Source of the DNA: Scardovia wiggsiae
GTDB lineage: Bacteria; Actinomycetota; Actinomycetes; Actinomycetales; Bifidobacteriaceae
Direction: 5' to 3'
DNA: 64,000 nucleotides
NCBI RefSeq assembly: GCF_051045985.1
Contig: NZ_CP157350.1
Coordinates: 682,001 to 746,000, forward strand
The notes under the pieces are model-generated. The model worked only from the letters and a program-made list of their open reading frames with translations. It was not told where the DNA came from and did not search any database. This document shows positions 44,665 through 53,696 of this stretch, piece after piece (position 1 is the first letter of the stretch; each line of letters opens with the position of its first letter). Both the position numbers and the translations under genes were made by a program.

Positions 44665-44913
44665 ATGCATACTCTTAAAATCGCTCTTGAAGTCATTGTC
44701 GTACTTCTTAGCCTGCTGCTCACTATGCTTATCCTTATGCATAAGGGCAAGGGCGGCGGCCTGTCTGATATGTTCGGCGGCGGTATCACTCAGAATGCCG
44801 GTACTTCAGGTGTCGCCGAGAAAAACCTGAACCGTATTACGGTAACTGTTGCACTTGTTTGGGTAGCTTTAATCATTGCCCTCGATTTTATGGCCAAATA
44901 CCATGTCGGCTGA
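44665..44913 (+). CDS. secG: Protein translocase subunit SecG
   Basis: SecG is a small two-helix partner of SecYE. The 82-residue product has an N-terminal helix, the conserved LMHKGKGGGLSDMFGGG loop and a second helix with NRITVTVALVWVALI. GAAAGGA precedes the start. It closes the pgk-tpiA-secG group, with a terminator 26 bases after its stop. Confidence 0.95.
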   Translation: MHTLKIALEVIVVLLSLLLTMLILMHKGKGGGLSDMFGGGITQNAGTSGVAEKNLNRITVTVALVWVALIIALDFMAKYHVG

Positions 44914-44938
44914 TTTAGCCGTAAAATTTTGATTTCTG

Positions 44939-44963
44939 CAGCCGGAGCAGTCCGGCTGTTTTT
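44939..44963 (+). terminator. Intrinsic terminator after secG
   Basis: CAGCCGGA (44939-44946) pairs with TCCGGCTG (44951-44958) over a four-base loop, followed by five T. This is a clean rho-independent terminator. Confidence 0.9.
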
Positions 44964-44978
44964 ATATGCAGTAAAACA

Positions 44979-45012
44979 AAATTTCCCCGCCCTGGGAGGG
45001 GCGGGGAAATTT
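44979..45012 (-). terminator. Terminator of tal, probably bidirectional
   Basis: A perfect 14-bp stem AAATTTCCCCGCCC/GGGCGGGGAAATTT with a six-base loop. Because A-runs flank the left arm and T-runs the right arm, it can stop transcription from both sides; for tal it lies 50 bases after the stop. Confidence 0.88.
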
Positions 45013-45061
45013 ACTATACAGTGATTACTGCATGGTTATTTGGTAACAACCCGGTACAAGG

Positions 45062-46171
45062 CTAACCGTTGACGCGGTCGATCCCTGCCTGGACATCAGC
45101 GAGTACAGAATCCCATGAATTGATAAACTGCGCAACACCATCAGCCTCAAGCTTATCGGTAACATCCTTGATATTGATGCCGAGAGCTGCAAGCCGGTCC
45201 ATAATGCTGTGGCTTTCTTCATAAGTGCCTGCGATAGTCGGTGCCCCGTCTCCCTGCTCAGCAAGGGCATTAAGGGTTTTCTCAGGCATAGTGTTTACTA
45301 CATCCGGAGCAACGAGCTCATCCACATACTTGCATGGTGAATATGCAGGGTTCTTTGTCCCCGTTGATGCCCACAGCGGACGCTGGCGCCTTGCGCCCTT
45401 GGCCTCAAGCGCTGCCCAGCGCGGGTCTTCAGAGAACTTCTTTTCGAAGAGTTCATAAGCGAGGCGTGCATTAGCAACAGCAGCCTTACCTTCAAGGGCT
45501 TTAGCCTCAGCAGAGCCGTTCTCCTCAAGGAGCTTGTCTACTGCCGTATCAACGCGGGAAACAAAGAAGGAAGCAACAGAGCCTATGTGCCTGAGATCAT
45601 GCCCATTGGCATCTGCCTGGGAAATACCATCAATGAATGCGTCAATGACCTGTTCGTAACGTTCCAGAGAAAAGATCAGGGTCACGTTCACTGAGATGCC
45701 TTTTGCAAGCGTAGCGGTAATCGCAGGCAGGCCTTCAAGGGTAGCAGGGATCTTGATCATGGCATTGGGGCGGTCAACCTTTTTCCACAGCTGCTCAGCC
45801 TGTTCCTCAGTCTTCCGGGTTTCATGGGCGAGACGCGGGTCAACTTCAATAGAAACACGGCCATCCACATAATCTGTGGATTCGGCGATCTCGCGGAAAA
45901 TATCTGTAGCATTGCGTACATCAGTTGTAGTAAGTTCACGTACCGCATCTTCTACATCCACCTTGCCAAGCTCCTTAAGCTGCCCGTCATAAGGGCCCAC
46001 TTCATGAAGCGCTTTAGCAAAAATAGAGGGGTTCGTTGTTACGCCGACTACATTCTTGGTAGCAATAAGATCCTGGAGGCTTCCGGATTCAATACGTGAA
46101 CGGCTCAAATCGTCGAGCCAGATTGAGACCCCGGAATCGCTGGTCTTCTGGGTATGTGCATTTTCTGCCAT
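45062..46171 (-). CDS. tal: Transaldolase
   Basis: Transaldolase moves dihydroxyacetone units between sugar phosphates; with transketolase it feeds pentoses and hexoses into the bifid shunt. The 369-residue form matches the long actinobacterial type, with TTNPSIFAKA near the start and the Schiff-base lysine in MIKIPATLEGLPAI. I start at ATG 46171 with AAAGGAG upstream; the open frame runs to 46234 but without family similarity. tkt is 149 bases upstream in the same direction. Confidence 0.96.
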   Translation of the reverse strand: MAENAHTQKTSDSGVSIWLDDLSRSRIESGSLQDLIATKNVVGVTTNPSIFAKALHEVGPYDGQLKELGKVDVEDAVRELTTTDVRNATDIFREIAESTDYVDGRVSIEVDPRLAHETRKTEEQAEQLWKKVDRPNAMIKIPATLEGLPAITATLAKGISVNVTLIFSLERYEQVIDAFIDGISQADANGHDLRHIGSVASFFVSRVDTAVDKLLEENGSAEAKALEGKAAVANARLAYELFEKKFSEDPRWAALEAKGARRQRPLWASTGTKNPAYSPCKYVDELVAPDVVNTMPEKTLNALAEQGDGAPTIAGTYEESHSIMDRLAALGINIKDVTDKLEADGVAQFINSWDSVLADVQAGIDRVNG

Positions 46172-46201
46172 TAATAACTCCTTTATGGTGATTGGGCAGT
46201 T

Positions 46202-46270
46202 GGGCGGCTTCCCCAGAGGGAAACCGCCCCGCAATTGTGCAAGGCAGTATACACTGTACAGCCGCCTTGC
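46202..46270 (-). repeat. Two stem-loops in the tkt-tal gap
   Basis: GGGCGGCTTCCC pairs with GGGAAACCGCCC (46202-46229, one mismatch), and GCAAGGC (46239-46245) pairs with GCCTTGC (46264-46270). Neither is followed by a U-tract in the tal direction. They resemble the pgk-tpiA gap hairpins. Confidence 0.6.
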
Positions 46271-46320
46271 CGTTTGCTGTTATATTAAATTTTAGTAGCA
46301 GGAGAAGAGTTTTTTAGAAG

Positions 46321-48417
46321 TTACCGGCGTGCTTCGTCGATAGAAGCTTTTGCCGCATCAACGACGTGCTCAGGTGTGATCCCCAGAGCCTTCATATTCT
46401 CCTGTCCGTCGCCCTGCAGGCCGAACTGTTCGATGGAGACGGCTTTGCCGCAGGAACCAAGATACCTGTACCACGGCATCGCGAGCCCTGCTTCGACTGA
46501 TACGCGGGCAGCAACATCGGATGGGAGGACGGACTCCTTATAATCCTCGTCCTGCTGCTCGAACCACTCCATTGACGGGAAGGATACGACACGGGCATTG
46601 ATCCCTTCGCCTTTCAGGGTGTCAGCTGCTGCAACTGCATGCTGTACTTCAGAGCCTGTGGCCATGATAATGACATCAGGGGTACCTTCAGTATCCACCA
46701 GCACATAAGCACCGTGACGCACACCTTCCTTAGCCTTATCCCTGGTCTGCGTCAGGGTAGGCACACCCTGGCGTGTGAGGACCAGGGCAGTTGGATGGGT
46801 GTTGCCCTTTTCAAAGGTGTAACGGTAGGCCTCAGCGGTCTCGTACTGGTCTGCAGGCCGGACGACTTCCAGCTGCGGGATGGCCCGCATGGCGGTAAGA
46901 TGCTCGATAGGCTGATGGGTCGGCCCGTCCTCGCCCAGTGCAACGGAATCATGTGTCCAGATATAAATATTAGGGACATCCATAAGCGCAGCCAGACGGA
47001 CGGCCGGACGCTCATAATCTGCGAACTGGAAGAAAGTCCCGTTGAATGGGCGGGTATCGGAATCCAGGAGGATACCGTTGGTGATTGCGCCCATGGCGAA
47101 TTCGCGCACGCCGAAGTGGAGGATCCTGCCGCCTTCTGACACGTTAGGCCAGGTCGCAGTAGCGAACTCCGATGGGGCGAAGGAATCTGCGCCTTTGATA
47201 ACTGTATTGTTGGATCCGCCAAGGTCAGCAGAACCGCCCCACAGTTCAGGCATAACAGATGCAAGGGCATTGATCACTGCGCCGGATGCCTTGCGGGTCG
47301 CCACGGAAGAACCCGCTTCAAAAGTGGCCTCAAGGTCATCGATAACCCTGTTGAATTCCTCGGGGAGCCTGCCTGCATGGATACGGTCATGGAGAGCAGC
47401 TTTATCGGGGTTAGCCTTGGCCCACTCTTCAAACTTTTCATCCCATTCCTTATGTGCCTCAAGCCCGCGGTCAGCAACTTTGCGCGCATGCGCAAGGGCT
47501 TCTTCATCGACTTCGAAGGATTTCCCGGGATCGAAACCAAGCACCTCTTTCAGGCCGGCAACGGCTTCAGGACCCAGCTTGGAACCGTGGGCAGACTCGT
47601 TATTAGTCTTGCCCGGGGTTGGCCATGCCATCAGGGTGTCAACTTTGATGAACTTAGGACGGTCAGTGACTTTCTCAGCCCTTTCAAGGACCTCTGCGAA
47701 TCCTGCCGTATCTTCCTTATAGGAACCGTCAGGCTGGACGAAGCTGAACTCGTCGGTGTACCAGCCGTAAGCCCTGTAGCGTTCAAGGATATCTTCAGCG
47801 AAGGAGATCTTGCTGTCGCCCTCGATCTGGATGTGGTTGGCATCAAAGATAACTGTCAGGTTGCCCAGCTTCTGGTTCCCTGCCAGGGAGCTGGCTTCTG
47901 AAGAAACGCCCTCTTCAACATCGCCTTCGCCGCAGATGACCCATACTTTATGGTCGAACGGGGAAGTGCCTTCAGGTGCCTCAGGGTCAAGAAGGCTGCG
48001 CTGGAAACGCTGCCCGTATGCAAAACCGACAGCAGTCGCAACACCCTGCCCGAGCGGGCCTGTCGTTACTTCGATCCCTGGTGTCAGGCCGTATTCGGGA
48101 TGGCCTGGGGTAATGCTGTCCATTGTGCGGAAATGCTTAAGGTCATCAAGCGTCAGGCCATATCCGGAGAAATACAGCTGGACATACTGCGTCAATGATG
48201 CATGCCCGCCGGAGAGGATGAAACGGTCGCGGCCTTCCCACTGTGGATCATTCGGATCATGCTTAATAAACTTCTGATATAACGTATAGGCTATAGGTGC
48301 AAGGGAAATAGGGGACCCTGGGTGGCCATGCCCGGCATTCTCAACTGCATCTGCAGAAAGGACTTTAGCAAGCTTTACTGCCCGTTCGTCCAATTCAGTC
48401 CATTCAAAATCGACCAT
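46321..48417 (-). CDS. tkt: Transketolase
   Basis: Transketolase transfers two-carbon units between sugar phosphates using thiamine diphosphate. The 698-residue protein has AGHGHPGSPISLAP near the start, the TPP motif VWVICGEGDVEEGVSSEAS and the central pyrimidine-domain REFAMGAITNGILL and HDSVALGEDGPTHQP. In this family of organisms it supplies substrates to fructose-6-phosphate phosphoketolase. Length and motifs are normal. Confidence 0.97.
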   Translation of the reverse strand: MVDFEWTELDERAVKLAKVLSADAVENAGHGHPGSPISLAPIAYTLYQKFIKHDPNDPQWEGRDRFILSGGHASLTQYVQLYFSGYGLTLDDLKHFRTMDSITPGHPEYGLTPGIEVTTGPLGQGVATAVGFAYGQRFQRSLLDPEAPEGTSPFDHKVWVICGEGDVEEGVSSEASSLAGNQKLGNLTVIFDANHIQIEGDSKISFAEDILERYRAYGWYTDEFSFVQPDGSYKEDTAGFAEVLERAEKVTDRPKFIKVDTLMAWPTPGKTNNESAHGSKLGPEAVAGLKEVLGFDPGKSFEVDEEALAHARKVADRGLEAHKEWDEKFEEWAKANPDKAALHDRIHAGRLPEEFNRVIDDLEATFEAGSSVATRKASGAVINALASVMPELWGGSADLGGSNNTVIKGADSFAPSEFATATWPNVSEGGRILHFGVREFAMGAITNGILLDSDTRPFNGTFFQFADYERPAVRLAALMDVPNIYIWTHDSVALGEDGPTHQPIEHLTAMRAIPQLEVVRPADQYETAEAYRYTFEKGNTHPTALVLTRQGVPTLTQTRDKAKEGVRHGAYVLVDTEGTPDVIIMATGSEVQHAVAAADTLKGEGINARVVSFPSMEWFEQQDEDYKESVLPSDVAARVSVEAGLAMPWYRYLGSCGKAVSIEQFGLQGDGQENMKALGITPEHVVDAAKASIDEARR

Positions 48418-48651
48418 AGCTGATCAACTTTCCTTCCAATTAGCGGTGGCATGCCCCATATATGATTGCACGCCTGTGACACTTCCATACTATAAATAAT
48501 GACAGACGTTTAAGCCCTCTGTGTTGTGCGCGGCATATCGGTACTGCAAGATGGGTTTTATGGGCGCAATAACCGTCTGCAGGCAGATCCCGGGGGTTTC
48601 CTCCCTCTACGCGGCCGATATTTCGTTAAGAGCTTGAACGCATGCTGCTGA

Positions 48652-48678
48652 TTAGCACTCCTGTGCAAAGAGTGCTAA
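48652..48678 (+). promoter_or_regulatory. CIRCE operator (HrcA-binding site) before hrcA
   Basis: TTAGCACTC-N9-GAGTGCTAA is a perfect CIRCE element. It ends 28 bases before the hrcA ATG, so HrcA probably represses its own hrcA-dnaJ operon and releases it on heat shock. The remaining part of this 289-base divergent gap (48418-48651) must hold the tkt promoter, which I could not place. Confidence 0.96.
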
Positions 48679-48706
48679 AAATGATGGTAACAAATAAGGA
48701 GCCCCA

Positions 48707-49822
48707 ATGACACAGACCAGACGTATGAAAATATTGCAGGCAGTGGTGGAGGATTATATCCGCACCCAGGAACCTGTGAGCTCGTCGGGCGTGGCATCAC
48801 GGCACCGTATTGATGTAAGCCCGGCAACAGTCCGCAACGATATGGCTGTACTTGAAGAGGAAGGGTACCTTACCCAGCCGCATACTTCTGCAGGCCGCAT
48901 CCCCTCAGAAAAGGGGTACCGTTATTTTGTAGACCAGCTGTCGTCTGTCGTCCCTCTGTCGCAGCCGCAGCGCAGGGCTATCGAAGAATTCCTGAAAGGG
49001 TCCGTGAATGTTGATGATGTGCTGCACCGCTCTGCACAGCTTTTAGCCAGGATAACCGGCCAGGTTGCTGTAGTCGCAGCCCCTGCCATCACCAGGTCGG
49101 CCCTGAGGCACTGTGAGCTCCTTCCTGTCAGTCATAATGCAGTCCTGGTCGTTATTATCACCGATACAGGAAGGATTGAGCAGCGTACCCTTTCCAGCCC
49201 TCTTGCAGATAAGCCGGACTTCCTTAGAAGGCTTATGGCACAGATCAATGATGTATGCGGGAACAGTTCTATACAGAAAGCAGGCCGCAGGATCCGGTCT
49301 ATGGATATGGAACTTTTTATGGGAAGCCTGTTCCCTGCAGAAAGCCCGGATGCTTCACAGCACGCTGCTAGAGGATGCATAGAAGGCATTGCAGATATTT
49401 TCGATGATGTGTCATCATCAGATGCGGCACATTCCCTGTACACTACGGGGGCTTCAAAACTTGCGCATGAGAGGAATTCACAGGTCGAGAATATTGCCGC
49501 CCTCCTTGATGCGCTTGAAGAACAGATCGTTGTTATGCATCTTATGGATAACCTTGCATCCGCGGCACGGGCAAACAGGATGGATGGGGTCGGCATAGCT
49601 ATCGGTTCCGAGACCCATATGCCGGGGCTCCTCCATACGGCAGTCGTCACATCAGGCTATGGGGTACGGCATGATATTGACAGTGCAGGCCCGTCTGACA
49701 ACGATTCTATTGCGTTTGTCGGGTCTATCGGCCCTACCCATATGGATTACCGTATAACGATATCTGCTGTCAGGGCTGTGGCGCAGTATCTTACCCGGTT
49801 CATGGGGAACGATCAAAAATAG
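48707..49822 (+). CDS. hrcA: Heat-inducible transcription repressor HrcA
   Basis: HrcA binds CIRCE and represses chaperone genes; GroEL assists its folding. The 371-residue product starts with the winged-helix region (LQAVVEDYIRTQEPVSS and SPATVRNDMAVLEEEGYL) followed by TSAGRIPSEKGYRYFVD. The C-terminal IGSETHMPGL and VGSIGPTHMDY blocks are conserved. AAGGAG precedes the ATG. The gene stands directly under its own operator. Confidence 0.96.
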   Translation: MTQTRRMKILQAVVEDYIRTQEPVSSSGVASRHRIDVSPATVRNDMAVLEEEGYLTQPHTSAGRIPSEKGYRYFVDQLSSVVPLSQPQRRAIEEFLKGSVNVDDVLHRSAQLLARITGQVAVVAAPAITRSALRHCELLPVSHNAVLVVIITDTGRIEQRTLSSPLADKPDFLRRLMAQINDVCGNSSIQKAGRRIRSMDMELFMGSLFPAESPDASQHAARGCIEGIADIFDDVSSSDAAHSLYTTGASKLAHERNSQVENIAALLDALEEQIVVMHLMDNLASAARANRMDGVGIAIGSETHMPGLLHTAVVTSGYGVRHDIDSAGPSDNDSIAFVGSIGPTHMDYRITISAVRAVAQYLTRFMGNDQK

Positions 49823-49868
49823 AGGCGTTGTGGCACAATGTAGCAGTTATATTTTTCAGGAGTAAATT

Positions 49869-51014
49869 GTGGCTGATTATTATGAGGTCTTAGGCATTGA
49901 CCGCACGGCATCACAGGATGAGATCAAAAAAGCTTACCGGAAACTGAGCCGTAAGTACCATCCTGATATTGCAGGTGCAGAATTTGAAGAGAAATTCAAA
50001 GAGGTCAATACGGCGTACGAGGTACTGTCTGACGACGATAAAAGACGCATGTATGACCAGGGCGTTGACCCGCTCAACCCTGATTCCGCATATGGCGCAT
50101 CCTCTGCGGGTTTTGATGATGTTTCCGATATCCTTAATACGGTTTTCGGAGGGGCTTTTGGAGGTGCGCGTTCCCGGGGGCCCGTGCCAAGGAGCCAGCC
50201 GGGGCGGGATTCCCTTGCGAGCGTATCAATTGATCTGAAGACAGCGGTGTTCGGCGGTGTACAGAATATCACTGTTCCGACATATGCTGTATGCCCTGAC
50301 TGTTCAGGATCCGGCTCAGCCGGCGGCTCAGAACCGGTGACCTGCCCCGAATGCCACGGAAGCGGTACTGTCCAGTCCGTCAGGCATACCCTTCTCGGAC
50401 AGATGGTAACTTCCCAGCCCTGTGCCCGCTGTGAAGGGCATGGTACTGTTATCGAGGATCCCTGCGGGCGCTGCCATGGTCATGGGCGTGTCCGTACAAA
50501 CCGTACGGTCGGTGTCAATATCCCTGCTGGTATTGAAAATGATACCCGCCTGCGGCTCAACGGCCAGGGCGAAGTCGGCGAGGGCGGAGGCCCGGCGGGA
50601 AGCCTTTATGTTGACGTATCGATTGCAAAAGATAAGCAGTTTACACGACAGGGCAATGACCTGCACTGCTGGATCACAGTCCCCATGACGTGGGCGCTGC
50701 TCGGCCATACTGCGGTGGTATCGACCTTTGACGGTGACCAGGAAGTGGAGATACCCGCCGGGTCGCAGCCAGGGTCTTCTGTTTCCCTTGACGGCCTCGG
50801 TGTAATGGATATCCGGGATAATTCCAGGCGCGGGAAAGTGGTTGTCCATATCCTCATCTCTATCCCTGAAAAGGTGAATGACCAGGAGCGCGGCCTTATT
50901 GAGGAGTTCGCGCAGAAGCGTAAGGATGATGATTTTGTGCCTGAACAGAGTTCACGCCCTCTTGAACAGAACCAGGGCGGCTTTTTTGACCGTCTGAAGC
51001 ATGCTTTCTCGTAA
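49869..51014 (+). CDS. dnaJ: Chaperone DnaJ (DnaJ2)
   Basis: DnaJ is the J-domain cochaperone of DnaK. The 381-residue protein has the J domain with the HPD tripeptide (KYHPDIAG), a Gly/Phe-rich linker, four CxxCxGxG-type zinc repeats (CPDCSGSG, CPECHGSG, CARCEGHG, CGRCHGHG) and the C-terminal substrate domains. The start is GTG with AGGAG upstream. Being next to hrcA and not dnaK marks it as the DnaJ2 copy. Confidence 0.95.
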   Translation: MADYYEVLGIDRTASQDEIKKAYRKLSRKYHPDIAGAEFEEKFKEVNTAYEVLSDDDKRRMYDQGVDPLNPDSAYGASSAGFDDVSDILNTVFGGAFGGARSRGPVPRSQPGRDSLASVSIDLKTAVFGGVQNITVPTYAVCPDCSGSGSAGGSEPVTCPECHGSGTVQSVRHTLLGQMVTSQPCARCEGHGTVIEDPCGRCHGHGRVRTNRTVGVNIPAGIENDTRLRLNGQGEVGEGGGPAGSLYVDVSIAKDKQFTRQGNDLHCWITVPMTWALLGHTAVVSTFDGDQEVEIPAGSQPGSSVSLDGLGVMDIRDNSRRGKVVVHILISIPEKVNDQERGLIEEFAQKRKDDDFVPEQSSRPLEQNQGGFFDRLKHAFS

Positions 51015-51042
51015 ACCCCGCGAACCCGGCGCCTGGTGTTTC

Positions 51043-51861
51043 CTAGGAAAGCAGGCTCCGGCACATTGACCGGTACTGGCTGACGTATCCGCCGCCAAAA
51101 AAGGCGCAATGCCCGGCAATAGGGTAGAGTTGCCACAGGGTAACCCTCCCTGCATACCCTGCTTTCAGCGGATGGGCGCTGCGGTATCCGTCAAGGATCT
51201 CCTGCATGTAGCTCATGCCGAAAAGCTGGAGCATAGCCAGATCCTCTTCACGGTGCCCCCCATGGGCTGCAGGATCAATAAGGACTGCTTCCGCCTGCCG
51301 GAGTGCTGAACCGTCAGCCGCTGTTGATGTCCACATAACATTCCCGCTCCACAGGTCGCCATGCACACGGGCCGGACTGTCATCCGCAGCGGCACCAAGG
51401 ATATCCGGAAGGGCATCAATAACACGTTTGGTAAGGGCCATATCGCCGGAATCCAGGGCTCCGCGCTCCATACCTATCCTGACCATAGGCCGGAGCCTTC
51501 CCTCTGCAAGGTATTCAGCAACTGTGTTCCAGCTGCCGGTATCCATAGGGACAGGATCCTGGAGAGGCCCAAAATACGATATCCCGGAATATCCTGCAGG
51601 AGGTGCCCCCCATGCTCCGGCCCCGCAGTCGTGCATATGCGCCAGGGCTTTCCCGAAACTGAATGCAGCCTGGCTGGAAGGGGCAGAAGCCAGTATGCGC
51701 TCAATATCAAGATAATCGCGCCCCCATGAATCCACTGCGACCACCCGTGGGCCGCCTTTGCCCGACGCCTCTGCCAGCCATTGGAGGCCTTTTGCTTCAC
51801 ATTCAAAAAATCCGTCAGGCGCGAATCCCCGCGACTTACGGTGTATCATCATTGATGCCAT
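51043..51861 (-). CDS. Fructosamine kinase family protein
   Basis: Members phosphorylate sugar-amine adducts on proteins or small molecules so that they fall apart, repairing glycation damage. The 272-residue product has the kinase loop VHGDLWSGNVMW and the metal-binding LIDPAAHGGHREEDLAM, the usual FN3K/YniA signatures. I start at ATG 51861 with AGGAGGAT upstream; the open frame extends to 51906. The substrate is unknown. It converges on dnaJ. Confidence 0.9.
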   Translation of the reverse strand: MASMMIHRKSRGFAPDGFFECEAKGLQWLAEASGKGGPRVVAVDSWGRDYLDIERILASAPSSQAAFSFGKALAHMHDCGAGAWGAPPAGYSGISYFGPLQDPVPMDTGSWNTVAEYLAEGRLRPMVRIGMERGALDSGDMALTKRVIDALPDILGAAADDSPARVHGDLWSGNVMWTSTAADGSALRQAEAVLIDPAAHGGHREEDLAMLQLFGMSYMQEILDGYRSAHPLKAGYAGRVTLWQLYPIAGHCAFFGGGYVSQYRSMCRSLLS

Positions 51862-51995
51862 TGTATCCTCCTGCAGCAGCTCGGTGCTTAAAATGGATAT
51901 TATCATGGACCTTCAGGCAGCGGGGCGGACAAGCCGCTCCTGCAGTATAAAGCATCCTTCTATCTGCAAGTGTAATGCAGACCATGCTCCTTATC

Positions 51996-52925
51996 TCAGT
52001 TTTCGGGTTTTCCCGGAACGCCTGAAGTCCCGCGGTTATCTGTATCGATGGAATTGAGGAATTCTTCCGCTTCGTTGACAAGCTGTTCTTTAAGACCCTG
52101 GGGGATATCATCCCCATGTAGGCCCATGGAGTTCTCGGCAGCTTCCCTGTCAGAGATTTTTTCTAGGCTGCGGACATATTCTTTAAGGTCGTCATTATAT
52201 GCCAGAAGTGCATCTGCTGACAGGGCCCATTCGTGAGTGCGGTGCAGCAGGTCCCCTTTGGGAAGTTCAACATTAAGATATGAGCCCAGCCTGCTGATAA
52301 GCGCAAGGATCCCCGCAGGACAGTTGTCGGTACCCGTATACTGGGGGATGCTGACCCAGAGGCTCAGGGTTTTATACCCCTGCTCAGCAGCAGTAATATT
52401 AAGGACTGACGGTATGCCTATCGGGCCGCTGTATGAGTCTTCTGCGTAGGCTGCATCGTCGGAATCCGCCTCGAACAGAGGCAGCTGGCGGGTATGGGGG
52501 ACATCGTTGAACATGGACCCTAGGGTGATGACTTCATTGATATCGTACTCATCGGCGATGCGCAGGGTCTGCTGGGAAAATTCTATCCAGCTGAAACTGG
52601 GCTCCGGGCCGATCTCAATAAGCAAGGTGAGGGAGGGGCTGACGTCAACAGTATAAAAAGTAACTTCAGGCCAGAGTATCTGCCGCCTCCCGTCAACACA
52701 ACAGATGACCGGACGCGTTGAACGGTAATCAAAAAAAGACGAGGAGCGGATGCGGTCCACTTCGTATGAGGCGATTTCCAGAGCCTTGAGAAGATGCCGG
52801 AGCGCCCCTGTAGCGGCCTGGGCAGCATCATTCCATCCTTCAAAAGCAGAGACCAGGACTGTACGATGGTGAGTATCCGCAGGGTCTTCCGCTGCGTAGC
52901 CGCGAGGCTGTACCTGATCCGGCAT
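51996..52925 (-). CDS. PAC2-family protein
   Basis: The PAC2 fold is shared with eukaryotic proteasome-assembly chaperones, but its bacterial role is unknown. The 309-residue product shows VSAFEGWNDAAQAATGALRHL at the N-terminus, ITLGSMFNDVPHTR centrally and SLWVSIPQYTG. AAGGAAGG precedes the ATG. Actinobacteria usually carry one or two copies; no proteasome gene is nearby. Confidence 0.87.
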   Translation of the reverse strand: MPDQVQPRGYAAEDPADTHHRTVLVSAFEGWNDAAQAATGALRHLLKALEIASYEVDRIRSSSFFDYRSTRPVICCVDGRRQILWPEVTFYTVDVSPSLTLLIEIGPEPSFSWIEFSQQTLRIADEYDINEVITLGSMFNDVPHTRQLPLFEADSDDAAYAEDSYSGPIGIPSVLNITAAEQGYKTLSLWVSIPQYTGTDNCPAGILALISRLGSYLNVELPKGDLLHRTHEWALSADALLAYNDDLKEYVRSLEKISDREAAENSMGLHGDDIPQGLKEQLVNEAEEFLNSIDTDNRGTSGVPGKPEN

Positions 52926-53106
52926 ATAGACCTTCCTTGACTCATAAATTGCCGCTGTAAATCGCTGTTGCTGTTTACAGGATAGCGCATGACAGAGGGG
53001 AGCAGATATGACTTAGCCTATAGCGTGAAAGAAACACGCCGTGATGCGCGCATTGTAGATACTAACCGATATATTTATCTTTTGTGTTCGTCAGAACACA
53101 CGTATT

Positions 53107-53179
53107 GCGGGCATAGCTTAGTTGGTAAAGCGCGACCTTGCCAAGGTCGAGACCGCGGGTCCGAGTCCCGTTGCCCGCT
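53107..53179 (+). tRNA. tRNA-Gly (GCC)
   Basis: A 7-bp acceptor stem GCGGGCA/TGCCCGC and the anticodon arm CGACC-TTGCCAA-GGTCG give anticodon GCC. The T-loop is GTCCGAGTCCC-like. CCA is not encoded in full. First of four tRNAs in this cluster. Confidence 0.95.
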
Positions 53180-53208
53180 CCGGTCTTAGTGATTCGTATG
53201 ACCGATGC

Positions 53209-53279
53209 GGTGGGTTAGCCAAGCGGTTAGGCAGCGGCCTGCAAAGCCGTTTAGGCGAGTTCGACTCTCGTGCCCACCT
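53209..53279 (+). tRNA. tRNA-Cys (GCA)
   Basis: The acceptor stem GGTGGGT pairs with GCCCACC (final pair T-G), and the anticodon loop CTGCAAA gives GCA. The 71-base length is usual for tRNA-Cys. Confidence 0.95.
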
Positions 53280-53293
53280 CGCAAAGAATCTTT

Positions 53294-53366
53294 GGGCGAT
53301 TGGCGCAGCGGCTAGCGCACTTCCCTGACACGGAAGGGGTCACAGGTTCAATTCCTGTATCGCCCA
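53294..53366 (+). tRNA. tRNA-Val (GAC)
   Basis: The acceptor stem GGGCGAT/ATCGCCC and the anticodon arm CTTCC-CTGACAC-GGAAG give anticodon GAC. Nearly identical to the next gene. Confidence 0.95.
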
Positions 53367-53389
53367 CGCGCGACAGGCGATAGCAATTT

Positions 53390-53462
53390 GGGCGATTGGC
53401 GCAGCGGCTAGCGCACTTCCTTCACACGGAAGGGGTCATAGGTTCGATTCCTATATCGCCCA
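53390..53462 (+). tRNA. tRNA-Val (CAC)
   Basis: The same scaffold as the preceding tRNA with the loop TTCACAC, giving anticodon CAC. Only five bases differ between the two genes, two in the anticodon loop and three in the T arm, one pair of which is compensatory. Confidence 0.95.
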
Positions 53463-53696
53463 CAGTTATGGATCCCCCCCTCCTGCATTTTCTCCCCAAA
53501 TCAGATATATATCTGTTCTGTAACTGCAGCAGAAGCGGGCCATGTATCTTTCCCAGAACCAGAACGGCCGGGAACCGTGCTGTTCGTACAGTGTATATGC
53601 CGGTTGTCCGTATAAAGCACCATAATCTGTTAAGTTACACATATAAGTCCACGGTCCGCACCAGTAACGCGGTACCCAGAAAGAAAAGGACAGGCG
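53463..53696. other. Upstream region of thrS, no element recognised
   Basis: A 234-base non-coding stretch between tRNA-Val and thrS. I looked for a T-box (a conserved GGUGG-type loop and specifier hairpin) and found none. There is no clear promoter either; the leader may be short. Confidence 0.5.

Noticed and set aside
53294..53462. Direct repeat of about 70 bases as a CRISPR unit or att site
   Set aside because: The repeat is two complete tRNA-Val genes; there is no spacer array and no integrase nearby.
53463..53696. Possible T-box riboswitch before thrS
   Set aside because: No antiterminator bulge sequence, specifier loop or terminator hairpin is present.
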